Assembly (NCBI GenBank): GCA_023213395.1
Contig: CM041465.1
Location: forward strand, 180,737,741-180,801,740
From: Cycas panzhihuaensis
Lineage: Eukaryota; Cycadophyta
DNA length: 64,000 nt
Reading direction: 5' to 3'
The translations under genes were made by a program, and so were the position numbers. Every line of letters starts with the position of its first letter. Position 1 is the first letter of the stretch. The notes under the pieces were generated by a model, which made no database searches, had not been told where the DNA came from, and saw only the letters and a program-made list of their open reading frames with translations. Below, piece by piece: positions 1-12,633 of this stretch.

Positions 1-592
1 AATCGATGCATATGAAAACTATAATAATTTTCTTAGCAATTGGGATAATGTTAGAAGCCTAGTATAAGTAATCAGTGGATTTGGTCAAACCCACATACAG
101 GAGTTTTTAAACCTCTATCTTTATAATTGTAGAAAGATTAGGATATAGGGGTTATGACATCTACCTCATAGATTTAGTGCCTTAGATTATAATAATATTA
201 TACATGGTAATATTTAGATCAATTCCTTGCATACCAATATAGTTCTAAGCAGATATAGCTTAGAATTCCTTAAATAGCTTTATGTATTATATAATCTCCT
301 CTTGTGTATATTCTACTCCTATCTTAATAACCTTTAATCTATTTCCAATATTTAAATTAATGTCAATTATTTCTTCCAATAACATGATATTGCCTTCTTT
401 AAAGGGACTAGGGGCTTCATCAATAATGGGAGTTAGATCATTGTTTCAAGTAATTAAAGTAGCGAAAAGAGAGTTTTATATAATGTACTTTTAGAATCCT
501 AATTTATGATGATTGGATAGTAGGTTATGGATGGTGTTGATAAGGTACTCATGGAGGGTTTCATTATTTTCAAAATAATATACTCTTAAGAT
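1..592 (-). pseudogene. Gypsy-1 protease-RT linker and reverse-transcriptase start (left part)
   Basis: Read on the minus strand, this stretch encodes a decayed segment that lines up with Gypsy-5 at about 43820-44290: FKEGN near the start, then FKEF.AISA.NYIGMQGID matching the FWDVFTWDYTDIKGI type motif, and finally SNIIPIAKK next to ICID, the first conserved block of gypsy reverse transcriptase. Five or more stops interrupt it. The rest of the reverse transcriptase lies beyond the left edge. It continues to the right at 6387, because Copia-1 was inserted at position 592. This is the Tat-like lineage with an open linker between protease and RT. Assignment rests on motif order and on resemblance to Gypsy-5, not on a database match. 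Confidence 0.6.
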
Positions 593-882
593 TGATAGAA
601 AATTAGTTTCATAAAATGTTGTTGCATAGGAACAAGTTGGTATAATGAGATACCTCTCAATAGAAAAACATCATGATATTTACATTATCATTTTTTATAA
701 TCGTTAATAAAATCTCACCTGTTACATTTTTATATAGTCATGTTGTAAGTATACATGGGAATTATTTTCCTCACTTTTACACAATAATATTTGGACTTTA
801 TGTTGACCAATTATACATGACCTTTTATTTAACCAATTACATTTCTTATGAGAAATATACATTACATTCTAATACTCCTTCA
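593..882 (-). repeat. 3' LTR of Copia-1
   Basis: It matches 6093-6386 along its whole length, including the shared blocks ATATAGTCATGTTGTA and TTGACCAATTATACATGACC. It opens on the plus strand with TGATAGAAAATTA, against TGTTAGAAAATTA in the other copy. The copies differ by many point changes, showing an old insertion. The high-coordinate edge (871-882) is the least certain. Confidence 0.8.
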
Positions 883-899
883 CAATATATATTTTGCAG

Positions 900-3800
900 T
901 ATATCAAAATTTTCTCTATGTTGAAATGCTTGGCCTTTGATAATGCTTTGTTGAGAATATCTATGACTTGATCTTCTATCTTGTAAAGTTGAAGTTTAAT
1001 TTGTTGATGCTAGAATAACTCTTTGATGTAATGATATTTGATTTTAGGATGTTTTATTTTATTATACATAACTGGATTCTTTGTCATTTGAATTGTACTT
1101 TGAGTATTATAATAGATAACTATTGGTTTATATTAAGGTTGATGTTGATCTTCCATAATTCTTATGATCCATATTGCTTCTCATATTACTATTTCAACTG
1201 CTTTATACTTGATTTCAGGTGTAGATAAAGAGATTATTGATTGTTTATTTATGTTCTAGGCAATTAATATTGAACTAATATTGAATACATATCTTAAAAT
1301 AGATTTTCTATCTTCAATATCAACTACTTAATATGCACCTGAATAACCAACTAATATGCATTCATCTAATGAAGTATACTGCAATCCATAATTTAATGTT
1401 CCTTTGATGTATCTCAAAATTCTCTTTTTATATTTCAATATTTTTCTTTGGATTCTAATATGAATCTCAAAGTTAAATTTATTGTATATTCTTTATTTAG
1501 TTGAGTATTTATTAAGTAAATCTGATTTCTTACTAGTTAATAATATAAAGTAGAATCAATTGAAATAGAATCTTTATTTTTACTTAACTTTAACATAATT
1601 TCAATAGGAGTAGAACTTGATTTACAGTCATTTATGTTGAATTTCTTTAAAATGTTTATATAATATTTGCTTTGTGAAATATAGATGCCACTTTTACTTT
1701 GTTAAATTTCTATATCAAGAAAATAATGTAATTGTCCCAAATTCATCATTTTAAATTTTAAGTTCATATCATTCTTAAATTGTTAGAATATTTCATCACT
1801 ATTTTCTATGTCGATTTGGTCATCAACATAAAGTGCAATTAAAAAAAATGAAGTTTTTGCATTCTTAATATATAGATTTAAGTCTAATGAATTTTTAAAA
1901 AATCTTTTATCCTAAAAATATTTATCAAGTTTAGAAAACCAAGCTCTTAGGGCTTGTTTTAATCCGTATTAGGCTTTCTTTAACTTACACACTAAGTTTT
2001 CTTATCTTTTAACTTCAAATCCTTAAGGTTAAGCACCATAGATTTCTTCATCAATATATCCATTAAGAAATGTTGACTTAACATTAATTTGATATATGGT
2101 CCAATCTTGATGTGTAGCTAGAGATAAGATACTTCTAGTTACATCCATTTAGGAAGAAGAGTAAAGATTTCTTCATAGTTAATACCTTCTTATTAAGTAT
2201 ATCCATTTTCTACAAGTTTTACCTTATATTTATTAATTAAGCTATTAATTTTGTATTTTCTTTTGTATAACCACTTTATATCAATTACTTTTTTATCAAT
2301 ATGTAACTCTACCAAATCTCATGTTTTATTTCTATATAAAGAATCATACTCAACTTCCATTACTTTAATTTAATTTTTTATTTTAGTAATTTTTTAAAAA
2401 GAATAAGGTTTATTATTTTGGATTATTTGATTCATTAATGCATAATTAACTCTTGCTTAAGATCTTATAAACCTTCTATTAAAATTTCTTTTAAGTATTA
2501 CTTCAAGATTATAACTTCTAATGATCCATTTTAGACCTTAACTTATTTTGTACTTTGGTTAGTTGACGAACTTAGAGATGAACTTGAATTTTGATTTGAG
2601 CTTGAAGTTGGAATCAAATAAGATTAAGTTTAAATTAGTTTTGGCTTAGCTTCAATTATAACTTATTTTCCTTTATCATCTTTGGATTTGAAGATTATAT
2701 TTTCATCAAAGATAACATCTTTGTATACAAAAAAAACTTCCTTGCTATTAGATAAAATAATCTATAGGTTTTTTTTTCACTTAAGTAGTTTATGAAAATG
2801 CATTTACACTTTTACTTTCCAGCTTCATTCTTTTCTCATTAGTAGTATATGCATATGCAATACGACCAAAATTTTTCAAGTGAGAAATATTTGGTTTATA
2901 ATCAGTCCTACAGTCTTTAGGAGTTAAGTCCTCTATTACTTTTGTAGAACTTTGGTTTAGAAGATAAATAATAGTACCTAATGCTTCAACCATAACTAAG
3001 TTTTTTGGACTTAAGCATGCATCTTGCTTTTTCTATAATTATTTTAATTTTCCTTTTAATAACTCCATTTTATTGAGGTATGTATGAAGTAGTAAATTAT
3101 CTTCTTATTCCAACCTTATTACAAAAATCTCTAAAATCATTTAAGATAAATTCTCTTCCATTATTTCAATAAAGAATTTGTAACTTATAATCACTTTGTC
3201 TTATAGCTATCACTTTCAATTTAACAAATCTTAGATATGTTTTAGATTTTCCTCTTAGAAATAATACTAAATTTTTTTTTGTAAAGTTATCAATAAGAAT
3301 TAAGAAGAATTTGGTATTTCTAAATGTTAGTGCCCTCACAAGACCACATAAATATATATGTACCAATTTTAATGGATATCTAGACTAAAATATTGAATCT
3401 AGAAAGTTTTCTATATACTATTTGCTATAAATGCATCTTTCACACACTTCATTATTACTTTGTCTGAACAAAAGTCTAATAACTGTACCTTTCTTCCTTA
3501 AGGTAAGAAGTCTACCATAATTAATATGTCCAAATCTATGATGCTAAAGCATGCTTTTATTGAAAGTGAAGTATTTAGGACTTGGATTAGTGGAGAAAGT
3601 ACAAGTTTAAATAATCTATCTTTAGTCATTTAACCTTTAGTGACTATCATCTATTGTTTAAGTTATCATTGATTTCACATTCACCATTAAAAACTATCTT
3701 ATACTGTTATTCCATCATTTGTTCAACAAATAATAGGTTCCTCTTTAATCCAAGTATAAATAACACATTATAGATATTTTTGTTTTCTCCACTTTTTGTT

Positions 3801-5013
3801 TATATAATCATAATTCCTTGTCCTTGAACTTCCTAAGTATTATCATTTACAAAGATTACTTTCCTTTGTTTATTTTCTTCTTTAGTTTTGGAAAACATCT
3901 CAACATTATAAGAGATGTATGTAGAATAGCCAAAGTCAATATATCACTCATCATTTTTATCATTAGAACATAACACATTCAAACTTGTAGAGAAAATATT
4001 TTTATTTCTATTTGTAGTTGTTTTAGCTATATCATCCTTTTGACATTCATAAGAAAAATGTCCTTGTATTCTACATTTGTAACAATTTAGAATGAATCCT
4101 CTTTCTCTTCCAACCCCTCAAGATGGGGTTCTTTCTCTTCCTTGAGATGAACTTCATTCTCTTGGTGGAATAGGATTTCTTCCTCTAGATCTTCCTCTTT
4201 CTTATTTCCAAAATTGACCTTGGCTTTGTTTATATCCATAACTCACTTGTCCAAACGTTGATGAAGATGTTGATGTTAATGATGATGTTGATACAGATCC
4301 TTGACATTATTTCTATGGTCTCCTGAATCTCCCTCTCAAACTTACCTTAGACTTAAAAGCTCATTGTAAATTTTTAATTGTACTCTTTTTCTCTTCAACT
4401 ATTAAATGCATGGAAAGTAACTCATCAAGCCTTAATGTTGATAAGTCTTTTGTCATTTTAATTATTATAGACATATTCTCAAACTTTTTTATTTCTTTAG
4501 TGCTTCTAAGAATATTTTCTACAACTCTTTGTTTAGGAACTTCTTCACCTAATGAAGTGAATTAATTAACAACATCTTAAACTCTAATGATAAAATCATT
4601 GACATGTTTAAAAGGAGACATCTTGAGATTCTCAAGATTTCTTCTCAAGTTTTGAATTCTTGTATTGGTTCATCCTTTAAATAAAATTTTTAAAGTATTC
4701 CATGCATCACGAGAAGTTGTAAGATTACAAATACAAGAAAAAAATTACATCATCAACAATAGAAAAAAATAAAGAAAAGTGCTTTACTATCTTTCCTCTC
4801 AAGCTTAAATTTGATTTTCTCTTCATTAGGAGTTAACTGAATTATAGGAAACATCGAACTAAGAATTATATAACTTTTAGAAATAATCTTCTATAATTCT
4901 CTTCATTGTAAAGTAGGTTTAATTATTGTTCGCCACATAAAATAATTTCTATCATCAAATTTAGACATCATTAGTAGATTTAGAGTAGAGAAAGATGATG
5001 AGGAGGAAACCAT
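900..5013 (-). pseudogene. Copia-1 gag-pol polyprotein, decayed
   Basis: Translation starts at an ATG whose complement is 5011-5013 (MVSSSSSF...), followed by a UBN2-type gag. A CCHC zinc knuckle is readable at about 4030-4085 (CYKCRIQGHFSYEC). The protease motif near 3930 reads DFGYSTYIS where DSGCSTHMS is usual, so the catalytic triad is damaged. The integrase core is at about 3170-3370 and its C-terminal part (AVYLLNQS-like, then HLKNFGRIAYAY) at 2790-2990. Reverse transcriptase holds KKA.YGLKQALRAW near 1950-1990 and an intact YVDD near 1815-1836. RNase H with a DNQSTIQMTKNP-like block and a DILNKALS-like tail lies at about 930-1500. This is copia order (integrase before RT). Stops and frameshifts rule out function. 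Confidence 0.85.
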
Positions 5014-6077
5014 TGTAAAATATAAATTGGCAACTAAGATTTGTAAATCAACCACTATAAGTATAAATCAATCATGGACAAAATTAGAATCACCAGGAGC
5101 AAGCACAATCAAGCACAAAATTATGATATCTATACCTATCCCTTTAATTAGGATTACTTTTTGCCTCCATTAAATTTTTATTAATGAGCTTAATTAGGCC
5201 ACCATAAGGGTTTAAAATAAACTTCCCTTAGAGAAGATCATATAGGCAGAGGAGCTCCCTGTGAATAGTAGAGGTCATAGGTCACAATAAATAATAAATC
5301 TATAATATAGATGTGTTTCAATGGCTTGATAGGTTTCTTTATGGATAGGTAAGCAACAAATAGATGGGCAAGCTTTTCAAGTGGATAAGGAAGGTCACTA
5401 ATTATGATGAGTGGATAGTTAGGATGAGTAGCTCAACACAATGGTGGACATATAAGATCTTATGCAGACTTTGTAGTCACACAATAGGGAAAAGGGTGAT
5501 TGGCTCTTTTACAATCATGTATGATAAATACAGGGCTTCACATGTAGGGTTCATAAATTTAACAAATGCCAAATGTGAATAAAATACAATTAGGATAGAA
5601 ACCAAAACCCTCAATAGAACAGTAAACATAGGGGTAGGTTCTCCATGAATGGATGACTTTTGTAGAAGAAACATTTTTCATATAAAGACAAATCGAAGAA
5701 ACAAAGGGTAAAGTGGCTAAAATGGACCTAAATAGAGATAAATAAGACTCAAATAATCTTTTGTTTGTTTTAGATGTATACTTATAATGGGATCAAATGG
5801 GGAGAAATAGACTGAGCATTTTCATAAATGGGAAAGTTTATTTGATTACTAAATAGGGTTTTAATAGGATTTTGATAGACTTTCACCACTAAATAGGCTA
5901 TCAAACCCTCAATTATAACTTTCAAATATGAACAATATATCATGGAGTAGTTAAACTAATCAAACGAATAAAATTTTGACTTACAAAAATGGGCTTTGAA
6001 GTGACTCAAGGTGAATGGAAATCTTCATTTGGATAATACCTCATTGTGTATCATCATTTTAGCTTTTTATCTTTACA

Positions 6078-6092
6078 CCCACTCTAATACCA
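6078..6092 (-). other. Primer-binding site of Copia-1
   Basis: Reading leftward directly from the 5' LTR edge, the minus strand gives TGGTATTAGAGTGGG. This is the initiator tRNA-Met complement (TGGTATCAGAGC) with one C-to-T change and further drift. Its position next to the repeat fixes both the element orientation and the LTR edge at 6093. Confidence 0.8.
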
Positions 6093-6386
6093 TGTTAGAA
6101 AATTAACCTTATAGAATGTTACTACCTAGGAATAGATTAGTACCATGAGATACTGTCAATATAATAACATCATGATACTTCTATTATCATATTCAATAAT
6201 CATTTATTACATCTCACCTATTACATAGTTATATAGTCATGTTGTAGGTATATGTGGAACTCATTTTCCTCACTTACATTCAACAATATTTGGCCTTTAT
6301 GTTGACCAATTATACATGACCTTTAACTTAACCAATTACATGTTATATGATAAATGTTCATTATGTTTCAATAAATATGACCTTCT
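6093..6386 (-). repeat. 5' LTR of Copia-1
   Basis: This is the direct-repeat partner of 593-882 and follows the primer-binding site without a gap. It begins on the plus strand with TGTTAGAAAATTA. Matching sequence is clear to about 6370 and weak to 6386. Confidence 0.8.
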
Positions 6387-9300
6387 TGAGATGGTATCTC
6401 TAAGGTAGGTATGTATTGGCATTAGTTGAGGGATCAACAAGAAGCTCATCAACCCTAAAAAGGATGGTGTTAGAAATGATCCTTCTCACCATATTGATAG
6501 TTAGGTACATCCTTCTCCATTTGAGTTAGACATATCAATGAAGCAATAATGAACTATATTGATGGGTGCAATGTTAGGATCATTTAACTTTTTAAAGTGC
6601 ATTTCTAACTTCTCAAGTATTGCTTTCACTATAGGTATAAATGCTTTCCTAAAGCTAGTTTAGCTCTTAACTATATGGACTGGCCTCTCATAGGTAGACT
6701 TTAGCTCCTTAAACATTATGGAGCATATAGCATTCATTTTATTGAACTAAGGTCTACCTAGTAAAGGGTTGTAGTCTAGGTCAACATCAATAGGTATGAT
6801 CTCAATCATTACTATTTTTACTTCTAACTCAATTAATAATATGACTATCCCCACTAGTGCTTTCTATGTCTTATCACAGCCTTAGTAGACCTAATTCACC
6901 ATCTTATATGATGAAATTTCTAGAACTTCCAATAGTCAAAAGTACATGATGTTAATAGAGGAGCCCAAAGTCTATGATGACTTTACTAAGCTTATAGGTA
7001 TTTATTTTAATAGAAATATTGAATGGTGAGAAGATGCTAAGGTCTCTTTCTTATTTACTTAGAAGTTTAAAGGAGTCAAAGGCGATAAGGGGTTAGGTCA
7101 ATTGTTGCCTAATAAAACATACATTTTCTACCTTTAAGGCTTAAAAAAATAGTTGTTTCTTCTCAAGGCAACATTCTAGGACATCCATGATGGTCATCCC
7201 TACAAACACCATTTATAACTTCTCCACAATAGAGAAGAGCTTTTCTTTGTTGAGTTAAGGGAGGGATCTTTTGAAATCAAACTACTAAGTCCTTATTAAG
7301 ATGATTTTATGGACTTTAGGGATGTTCTCTAATGTTTATTAGGACAAAGACCTAATTTCCAACTACCTCATTACTTGGTTCCTCATGGTGATTAGGACTT
7401 TAGATAAATCAATCATGTTGATGGTCATCTTGACCTTATCATTATGGATTAGTAGAGATCTCATAGGTTTTGAATCTTAAGGTGTTGGAATGACTAGGGT
7501 AGGTTAGATTGCCTCTTCTTTAGGCTCAAAGTTTGAATTAGATATATCCTTATTAGATTATTAATTTCTTCCTTTCTCTTTCTTTGGTTAGTTCTTCTTA
7601 TCATGATCTAAAAAAGGGTTAGTATGCATATATTGATCTAAGTTAGATTTGGATGAGGGCCAATTCCTTGGGTTCTTTCCTAGTTGTAGGACCCAACAAT
7701 CTTTATCATTATGGTCCTTATTATAGTGATGGGAGCACCATGCTCCTATGTATACTTTATTATCTACTATCTTACCGTTTTAAGGAGGGGGAGGCTCATG
7801 TTATGTGTGGTCATAATACTAGTTTTCTTATTACCAAAATTACTTCCTTGGTTATTTTCAAAGTTGTCTTAAATGGTTTGGTTGTCCCCCATTTGGAGTA
7901 GCTCCATTTTTGGGGGCGGCTCATGGTTTTTTTTAATAACTTGATATTTAAGATAAGAGACTCATAGACTTTGTCTTGACTGGGAGGTTTTAAGTTTTTA
8001 TTTTATTATGGTTTATCTCGATGTTGAGGAGGTCTATTAATCTATTTAAGACTTATCTAAACCATAATTGACTCTAAGAATAAGCATTTAGTAATGACAT
8101 CTCCATAGGAGCTAGGACCTAGTTTGAGGATTTTTGTATAGATTTATAGACTCAAATCATTGGTAAAGAATTTAAAGAGTAAGTTGTCTAGTAGAGGGGA
8201 TTTGGTAGAGTGTAATGAATCCTAAAACTATCTCAGAAAGTCTCAAGTAGAATCCTCCTACCCTTATGTAGTAATAAGTAGGGCCTTGATCCTACTCTGA
8301 AAAGGCTTAGTCATGTCAAAGTAGCATACAAAGGTGTCAACTCACTATTGAAAAGTGAACATGAATACATAAATTCCTAAATTACCCAAGTTCAGTAGGA
8401 CCATTGGTGAAGTTCTAGTTGAGAATGTTAGGGCCTTCATCCTAATATGCATAAACTATGTGGCATATAATGACATCATCCTCAAATTGCTTGTGTGTGT
8501 GTGTGTGTGTATAATACTATGTGGCATACAATGACATCATCCTCAAATTGCTTGTGTATGTGTGTGTGTGTACATACACACATAAGCAATTTAAGGATGA
8601 TGTCATTATATGCTACATAGTTTATGCATATTAGGACACACACACACACACATAAGCAATTTGAGGATGATGTCATTGTATGCCAGATAGTTTATGTATA
8701 TTAAGATGAAGGCCCTAACATTCTCAACCAGAACTTCACCAATGGTCCTATTGAACTTGGGTAATTTAGGAATTTATGGAGGGAGGATAGTCATGAGTGT
8801 GTATTAGGACAACAAGCTATTTTTCTAGTCTATCTAAGATTTCTTAACAACTTGAGTTAAAAAGGATGATATCAATGGAAGAGTTTTTGGCTTATTAAGG
8901 AACCATGCCCCCTACATAAATAAGAAACCTATATGAGGTTGTCTAGTTTAGAAGGAGTTGAATATTTTATAAGATGCTAGTATTTGGCTAACCATCTTAA
9001 GTGATCTAAATTTAAAGATTTACAAATGTTTTATTTTAGTATGGTACACTTGGTTGGTCTCTATAAGTAGGCCCAATGGGTTGAGAAATGTTAATAATTT
9101 GTTTGAAGGGCATCAAAACTTGTTTGAATGGAGCTTTGCATGGATTGATTTCTCTAAATAGATATTGTGAATAGGGATTTTTAGGTTTAGTAGCTTGTTG
9201 CATCATGGGGTTCTAAGGTTGGTTGGAAAAACCAATTAAACTTGAGTCATATCACATTTGTTAAGTTATCAAATTTATAGGCATTCTTATGTTTACAATT

Positions 9301-9766
9301 TATATTATTGAATTATACAATAAGCTAAGTCCAAACTAATTATACTATGATATAAACTAGGTCTAAATCTAATCTACAAAAGCATACTAAGTTATAATCC
9401 TTGGCCAAATATTTATTGACCCATCCACTTTACCAAAAGCCAAGAGGTGGGTGTATTATTTTTCTATGAAGTTAGTGTGGTTGTTTATTCCCTAATACAT
9501 TACTAGAGAGCAACAAGGGAGGGTATAACAATTTGGTCTCCATGAGGGGTTATATGAACTGATGCCATGTAGAATAGACTTGAGGCCTACATCCTACTTA
9601 ACATAGGCATGCGCATAGATGGTGATATTTGTGTTTGGTCATTGGGATTCGAGTAGTGCAAAGTTATAAGGATGTGAGTGGGTGACCTAATTAGTTTATG
9701 GAGGTATTAGCCAACATATAATATGTGAAAGAATAATTTATGCTAATCATTAGAGGTCACCAATTA
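6387..9766 (-). pseudogene. Gypsy-1 gag-protease region (right part), decayed
   Basis: On the minus strand, 6720-6830 encodes MIEIIPIDVDLDYNPLLGRP, which corresponds to DVDVDYNLLLGCPW of Gypsy-5 and is the retropepsin C-terminal block. Gag is readable at 8040-8350: VDTFVCYFDMTKPFQSRIK followed by a LHSTKS block and an LKLGPSSYGD.ITKCLFLE block, matching Gypsy-5 gag at 46390-46700. Upstream, around 8900-9100, a YVGGMVP segment resembles the proline-rich gag N-terminus of Gypsy-5. Stops are very frequent. The gag is broken by the palindrome at 8368-8778, and about 50 codons expected there cannot be found. A TTGGTGACCTC string on the minus strand at 9753-9763 could be a C-to-T decayed TGGCGACC primer-binding site, in which case the 5' LTR begins there. 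That last point is weak. Confidence 0.6.
8368..8778. repeat. ~410 bp near-perfect palindrome containing TG/CA microsatellites
   Basis: The left arm (from CATAAATTCCTAAATTACCC at 8368) is repeated in reverse complement up to 8778, with the centre near 8573. Each arm is ~205 bp and itself holds two direct copies of an AATGACATCATCCTCAAATTG unit, each followed by a (TG)n run. So the block has four copies of that unit, two per strand. Arm mismatches are few compared with the heavily decayed gypsy gag around it. Confidence 0.85.
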
Positions 9767-12398
9767 GTTAGGTGTATAGCTCATAGAGGGAAAATCACAG
9801 ATTTGTGTTCAAAAAGTAAGTTCCCAATATAGACTAGTTGGGGTTCAAAAAATAGGGTCCTAATATATTCTTTAGTAAAACACTTAATGTTAACCTTGTG
9901 ATAGTTTACTAGGTAGAAGGAGAAGAGTATCTTAAAATAAGACATACAAGTGATCGATATCCTCAAATTAGTGTCAATTTGCTATAACTTATGGTTTTGG
10001 TTAGAGAGTTGAATAATAAGAGGGAGGCTAAAGTGCATGAAAGATTTGGTGTTTCTATTTTACTTTATTTTGTTTCATTACTTCAACAAGATTTGGATAG
10101 GGGGAATAATAGTCACTACCCTACCCAATGTTATCAAAGTGATTGGCTCTTTCTTAAGAACCAAATAGGTAATAAGAAATAATCAACTTTAAGGAAGAAA
10201 ATTGCACTAGTGGGTCCCTAGTATGGTCATTAAAGAGTGTTATCATATGTGAGGAGGTTCACCTGTAACCAACATGTGTTATAGATGTTGAGACAAATCC
10301 CTATTTAGGTAATGAAGTAGAAAAACCAAGTCTACAAGACACCTTAAAACTTAGGGAGAGGGTGTAATGTGCATGCATTATATAACAATATTTAGGATTT
10401 AGGTATCGTAAGCATAAATAATAGAAAAAATCCACTACAGTTTAGCTAAACTAACTCTAGAAGAAAAGGAGGGGATTGGATAAAGGCAAACATGAAGTAG
10501 GCTATGCCATGGGTTTGGCCTAGTCTTATGGTAAGCTTTGCTAAAGTGTAAGTAGGCAAGAGAAGCCCCTTCAAGGTTGTTTAAACATAAGGATTTGAAA
10601 ATGGTCAAAAGGTTATCGTGGGCTCTAATCTCATTCTCTCCAATGGTGATATTGTTGACAATATGAAGGAAATGCAAGTTGATAAGACTTCTTGTAAGTA
10701 TTTAAAGGGTGTGAGAAGGGACAATGATGTAGACCATGACAAAGCTTTATTGTGTGGAGACCAGTCCAATGGAAATGGCAATAAGATGTGAACAGGAGAC
10801 CACTAATGATGTAGACCTACAACACAAATGTCATTGTGACTTTCAAGCAGACCTGTGTGAAGAAGGGAAATGTAGAGAAATAGAAAAAGAGCCTAGGTAT
10901 GCATTTGGCGTTAACAAAAATTAAATTATTTTTTATAGCACATTGAATCTGTGTCTAAAAAATTCAAAGTGTTTCAAAATTTTAACTATATTAAACATTT
11001 TTTAAGTTCTTCCAGCCTCTCGCCTATTAATTGACGATCATATGGAAATAACAGTATGACTAGAGGCCTAATGTCAAAGGGGTTAAATGTCATTTTAAAA
11101 AGTATTTGTTATTTTTTAAGCACCTACTATACTATTTTCATCATATCTCTCTTATATAGACTCTGATTTTGATTCTGTCAGTTGCATTGGAATCATATTT
11201 CACTCCTCTTCGAAATGACTACTTATTTGAAACCATTTGAGTCTATCTTATAAGTGAAAATGAGGTCTAAAATTGAGTCAAATATTTTTATATACTTAAC
11301 AAATATTAAAATTGATGCAATGTAAAGCCTTGAAGATCATGTTTAATCATTTAATACCAACATCTTATGCGATGACTAAATTTTAATGTTATGCCACACA
11401 AGTCCATTTAAAAATTAGGCCTAAAATGGGTAAGTTTAGTTATTTTTGGCACCCTGCAAGGTGAATAATAATGATGTTATTGTTGATTTAGCATGTAACA
11501 TCTTAGAGAAGGCATTGCACATGTTGGTTAAGTGTTAAAAGCCAAAGATGTATGACAAACTTGGAGAGTTTAGTATTAAGGGGGTGTTTTTCAACAACAA
11601 TAGGTGATGATCAACTACAAGAGGCAAATATCCTAGTTTAATCACTTCTTGGTGTGGTACTCACTTAAGTTACATGAGTATGATGTGCATGTGTATGTCC
11701 TTTTTGAAAAATCTTCTATGTAAAAGTCAAAATATATGATTTATGCTATATTAAAAATTATTAGCCTTGTAGCCTTTAAGAGATGAATGAAATCCCCATG
11801 CTTATAGCCTTGTTTAGCTGCTAGGATCCCTTATGTATTAGGGTCATGATTTGTAAGTCTATTAAGGAATGTTAAATCCCATAGAGGCATGTTAAAACTT
11901 ATAGAGATTATTGTAAGCCCATAGTGAAATGACGAAGCCCATAATAGCATATTATAAGCCCATAGTAGCATGTAGCCCATTGAGGCATGATTTTAAGCTC
12001 ATAGTGGTAAATTTAAGGCCATAGTACCCACCATTATACTTTTTGCCATTAGATACCAAAGAAAGTTGCCTTATAGTCTCATTTAACAAGAGGTGGGATA
12101 CTCTTTATAGTTACTCTTGCATATTTTTAGCACACTCAATAGGCCATGTAGGATGGCATGTTCCTAAAGCAATGTTAATGAAGGAGTTAATTAAACCATA
12201 TAACCAAAGTGACTACCTACAAAACTAGTGGTCACAGGGGATGGTTACCCATATGATCTGATAGATGGAGCCATATTCATATGGATATTGGCTATTTGAT
12301 AAAGATTTAATACAGCTTAGAGTAGCTACATCAATAAGAAAATAAAGCAAGAAGATAATAGATATAAAAACCATAAATTAAATATTAAAAGGTAGAAA
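9767..12398. other. Unresolved AT-rich stretch
   Basis: No reading frame longer than ~80 codons is convincing and no retrotransposon motif could be read on either strand. It may hold the 5' LTR of Gypsy-1 if the candidate primer-binding site at 9753-9763 is real, since the related Gypsy-5 LTR is ~1.97 kb. It may also hold decayed pol of Gypsy-3, which should continue left of TR-GAG-1. A purine run (AGGGAGAGGG, near 10355-10365) followed by TGTAATGTGC looks like a polypurine tract next to an LTR start, but no partner repeat was found. Confidence 0.4.
11870..12025. repeat. Degenerate short tandem repeat (AAGCCCATAGTGGCATGTT-like unit)
   Basis: About seven or eight imperfect copies of a CCCATAG-centred unit occur at spacings of roughly 20-30 bp, for example TCCCATAGAGGCATGTTAA, AAGCCCATAGTGAAATGA, AAGCCCATAATAGCATATT, AAGCCCATAGTAGCATGT and AAGCTCATAGTGGTAAAT. 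No reading frame is associated. Confidence 0.6.
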
Positions 12399-12633
12399 TG
12401 TTAGGTATAATATTTAGACTAATGTTTAATTCATTAGTCATTATCTAAATCCCCCCTTCATGCTCTTGTAACCTTCAAGGTTATTTTGATTATTATATTA
12501 TACTTATCTTAATATGTGTGTAAGTGGTATCTTGGTTTATGTGCCAAGCTACCAAGAGCACACTAATATTAATTTTGAGAGATCTCATACACATGTGAGT
12601 ACCCTACATATGTATACATATTTTTAATTGTAA
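12399..12633. repeat. Possible solo LTR, left part (right part 15690-15787)
   Basis: The sequence opens TGTTAGGTAT here and, after removing TR-GAG-1 and one TSD copy, closes ATACCATATCTAACA at 15787. That gives a ~330 bp unit with inverted TGTTAG...CTAACA ends. It contains a perfect hairpin GACTAATG-TTTAATT-CATTAGTC near 12419-12441 and another (GATATGGTAT-7-ATACCATATC) at its right end. The flanks (AGAAA and CGTTT) do not form a TSD, so this could instead be a 5' LTR whose TGGTATCACTTC is a primer-binding site. Either way TR-GAG-1 inserted into it. Confidence 0.35.

Larger units (their letters stand above)
593..6386 (-). mobile_element. Copia-1, full-length but decayed Ty1/copia retrotransposon
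   Basis: Two ~290 bp direct repeats bound an internal region holding, on the minus strand, a primer-binding site, gag, a zinc knuckle, protease, integrase, reverse transcriptase and RNase H in copia order. Stops and frameshifts occur in every domain, so it is dead. It sits in the protease-RT linker of Gypsy-1. The 5 bp left of the element is AAGAT (588-592) and a near match GAGAT lies at 6388-6392, so the target-site duplication is blurred. The outer LTR edge is uncertain by about 10 bp. Confidence 0.85.

Noticed and set aside
8482-8676. 64-codon frame with repeated Cys-Val and Thr-His
   Set aside because: It is the translation of the (TG)n/(CA)n runs of the palindrome.
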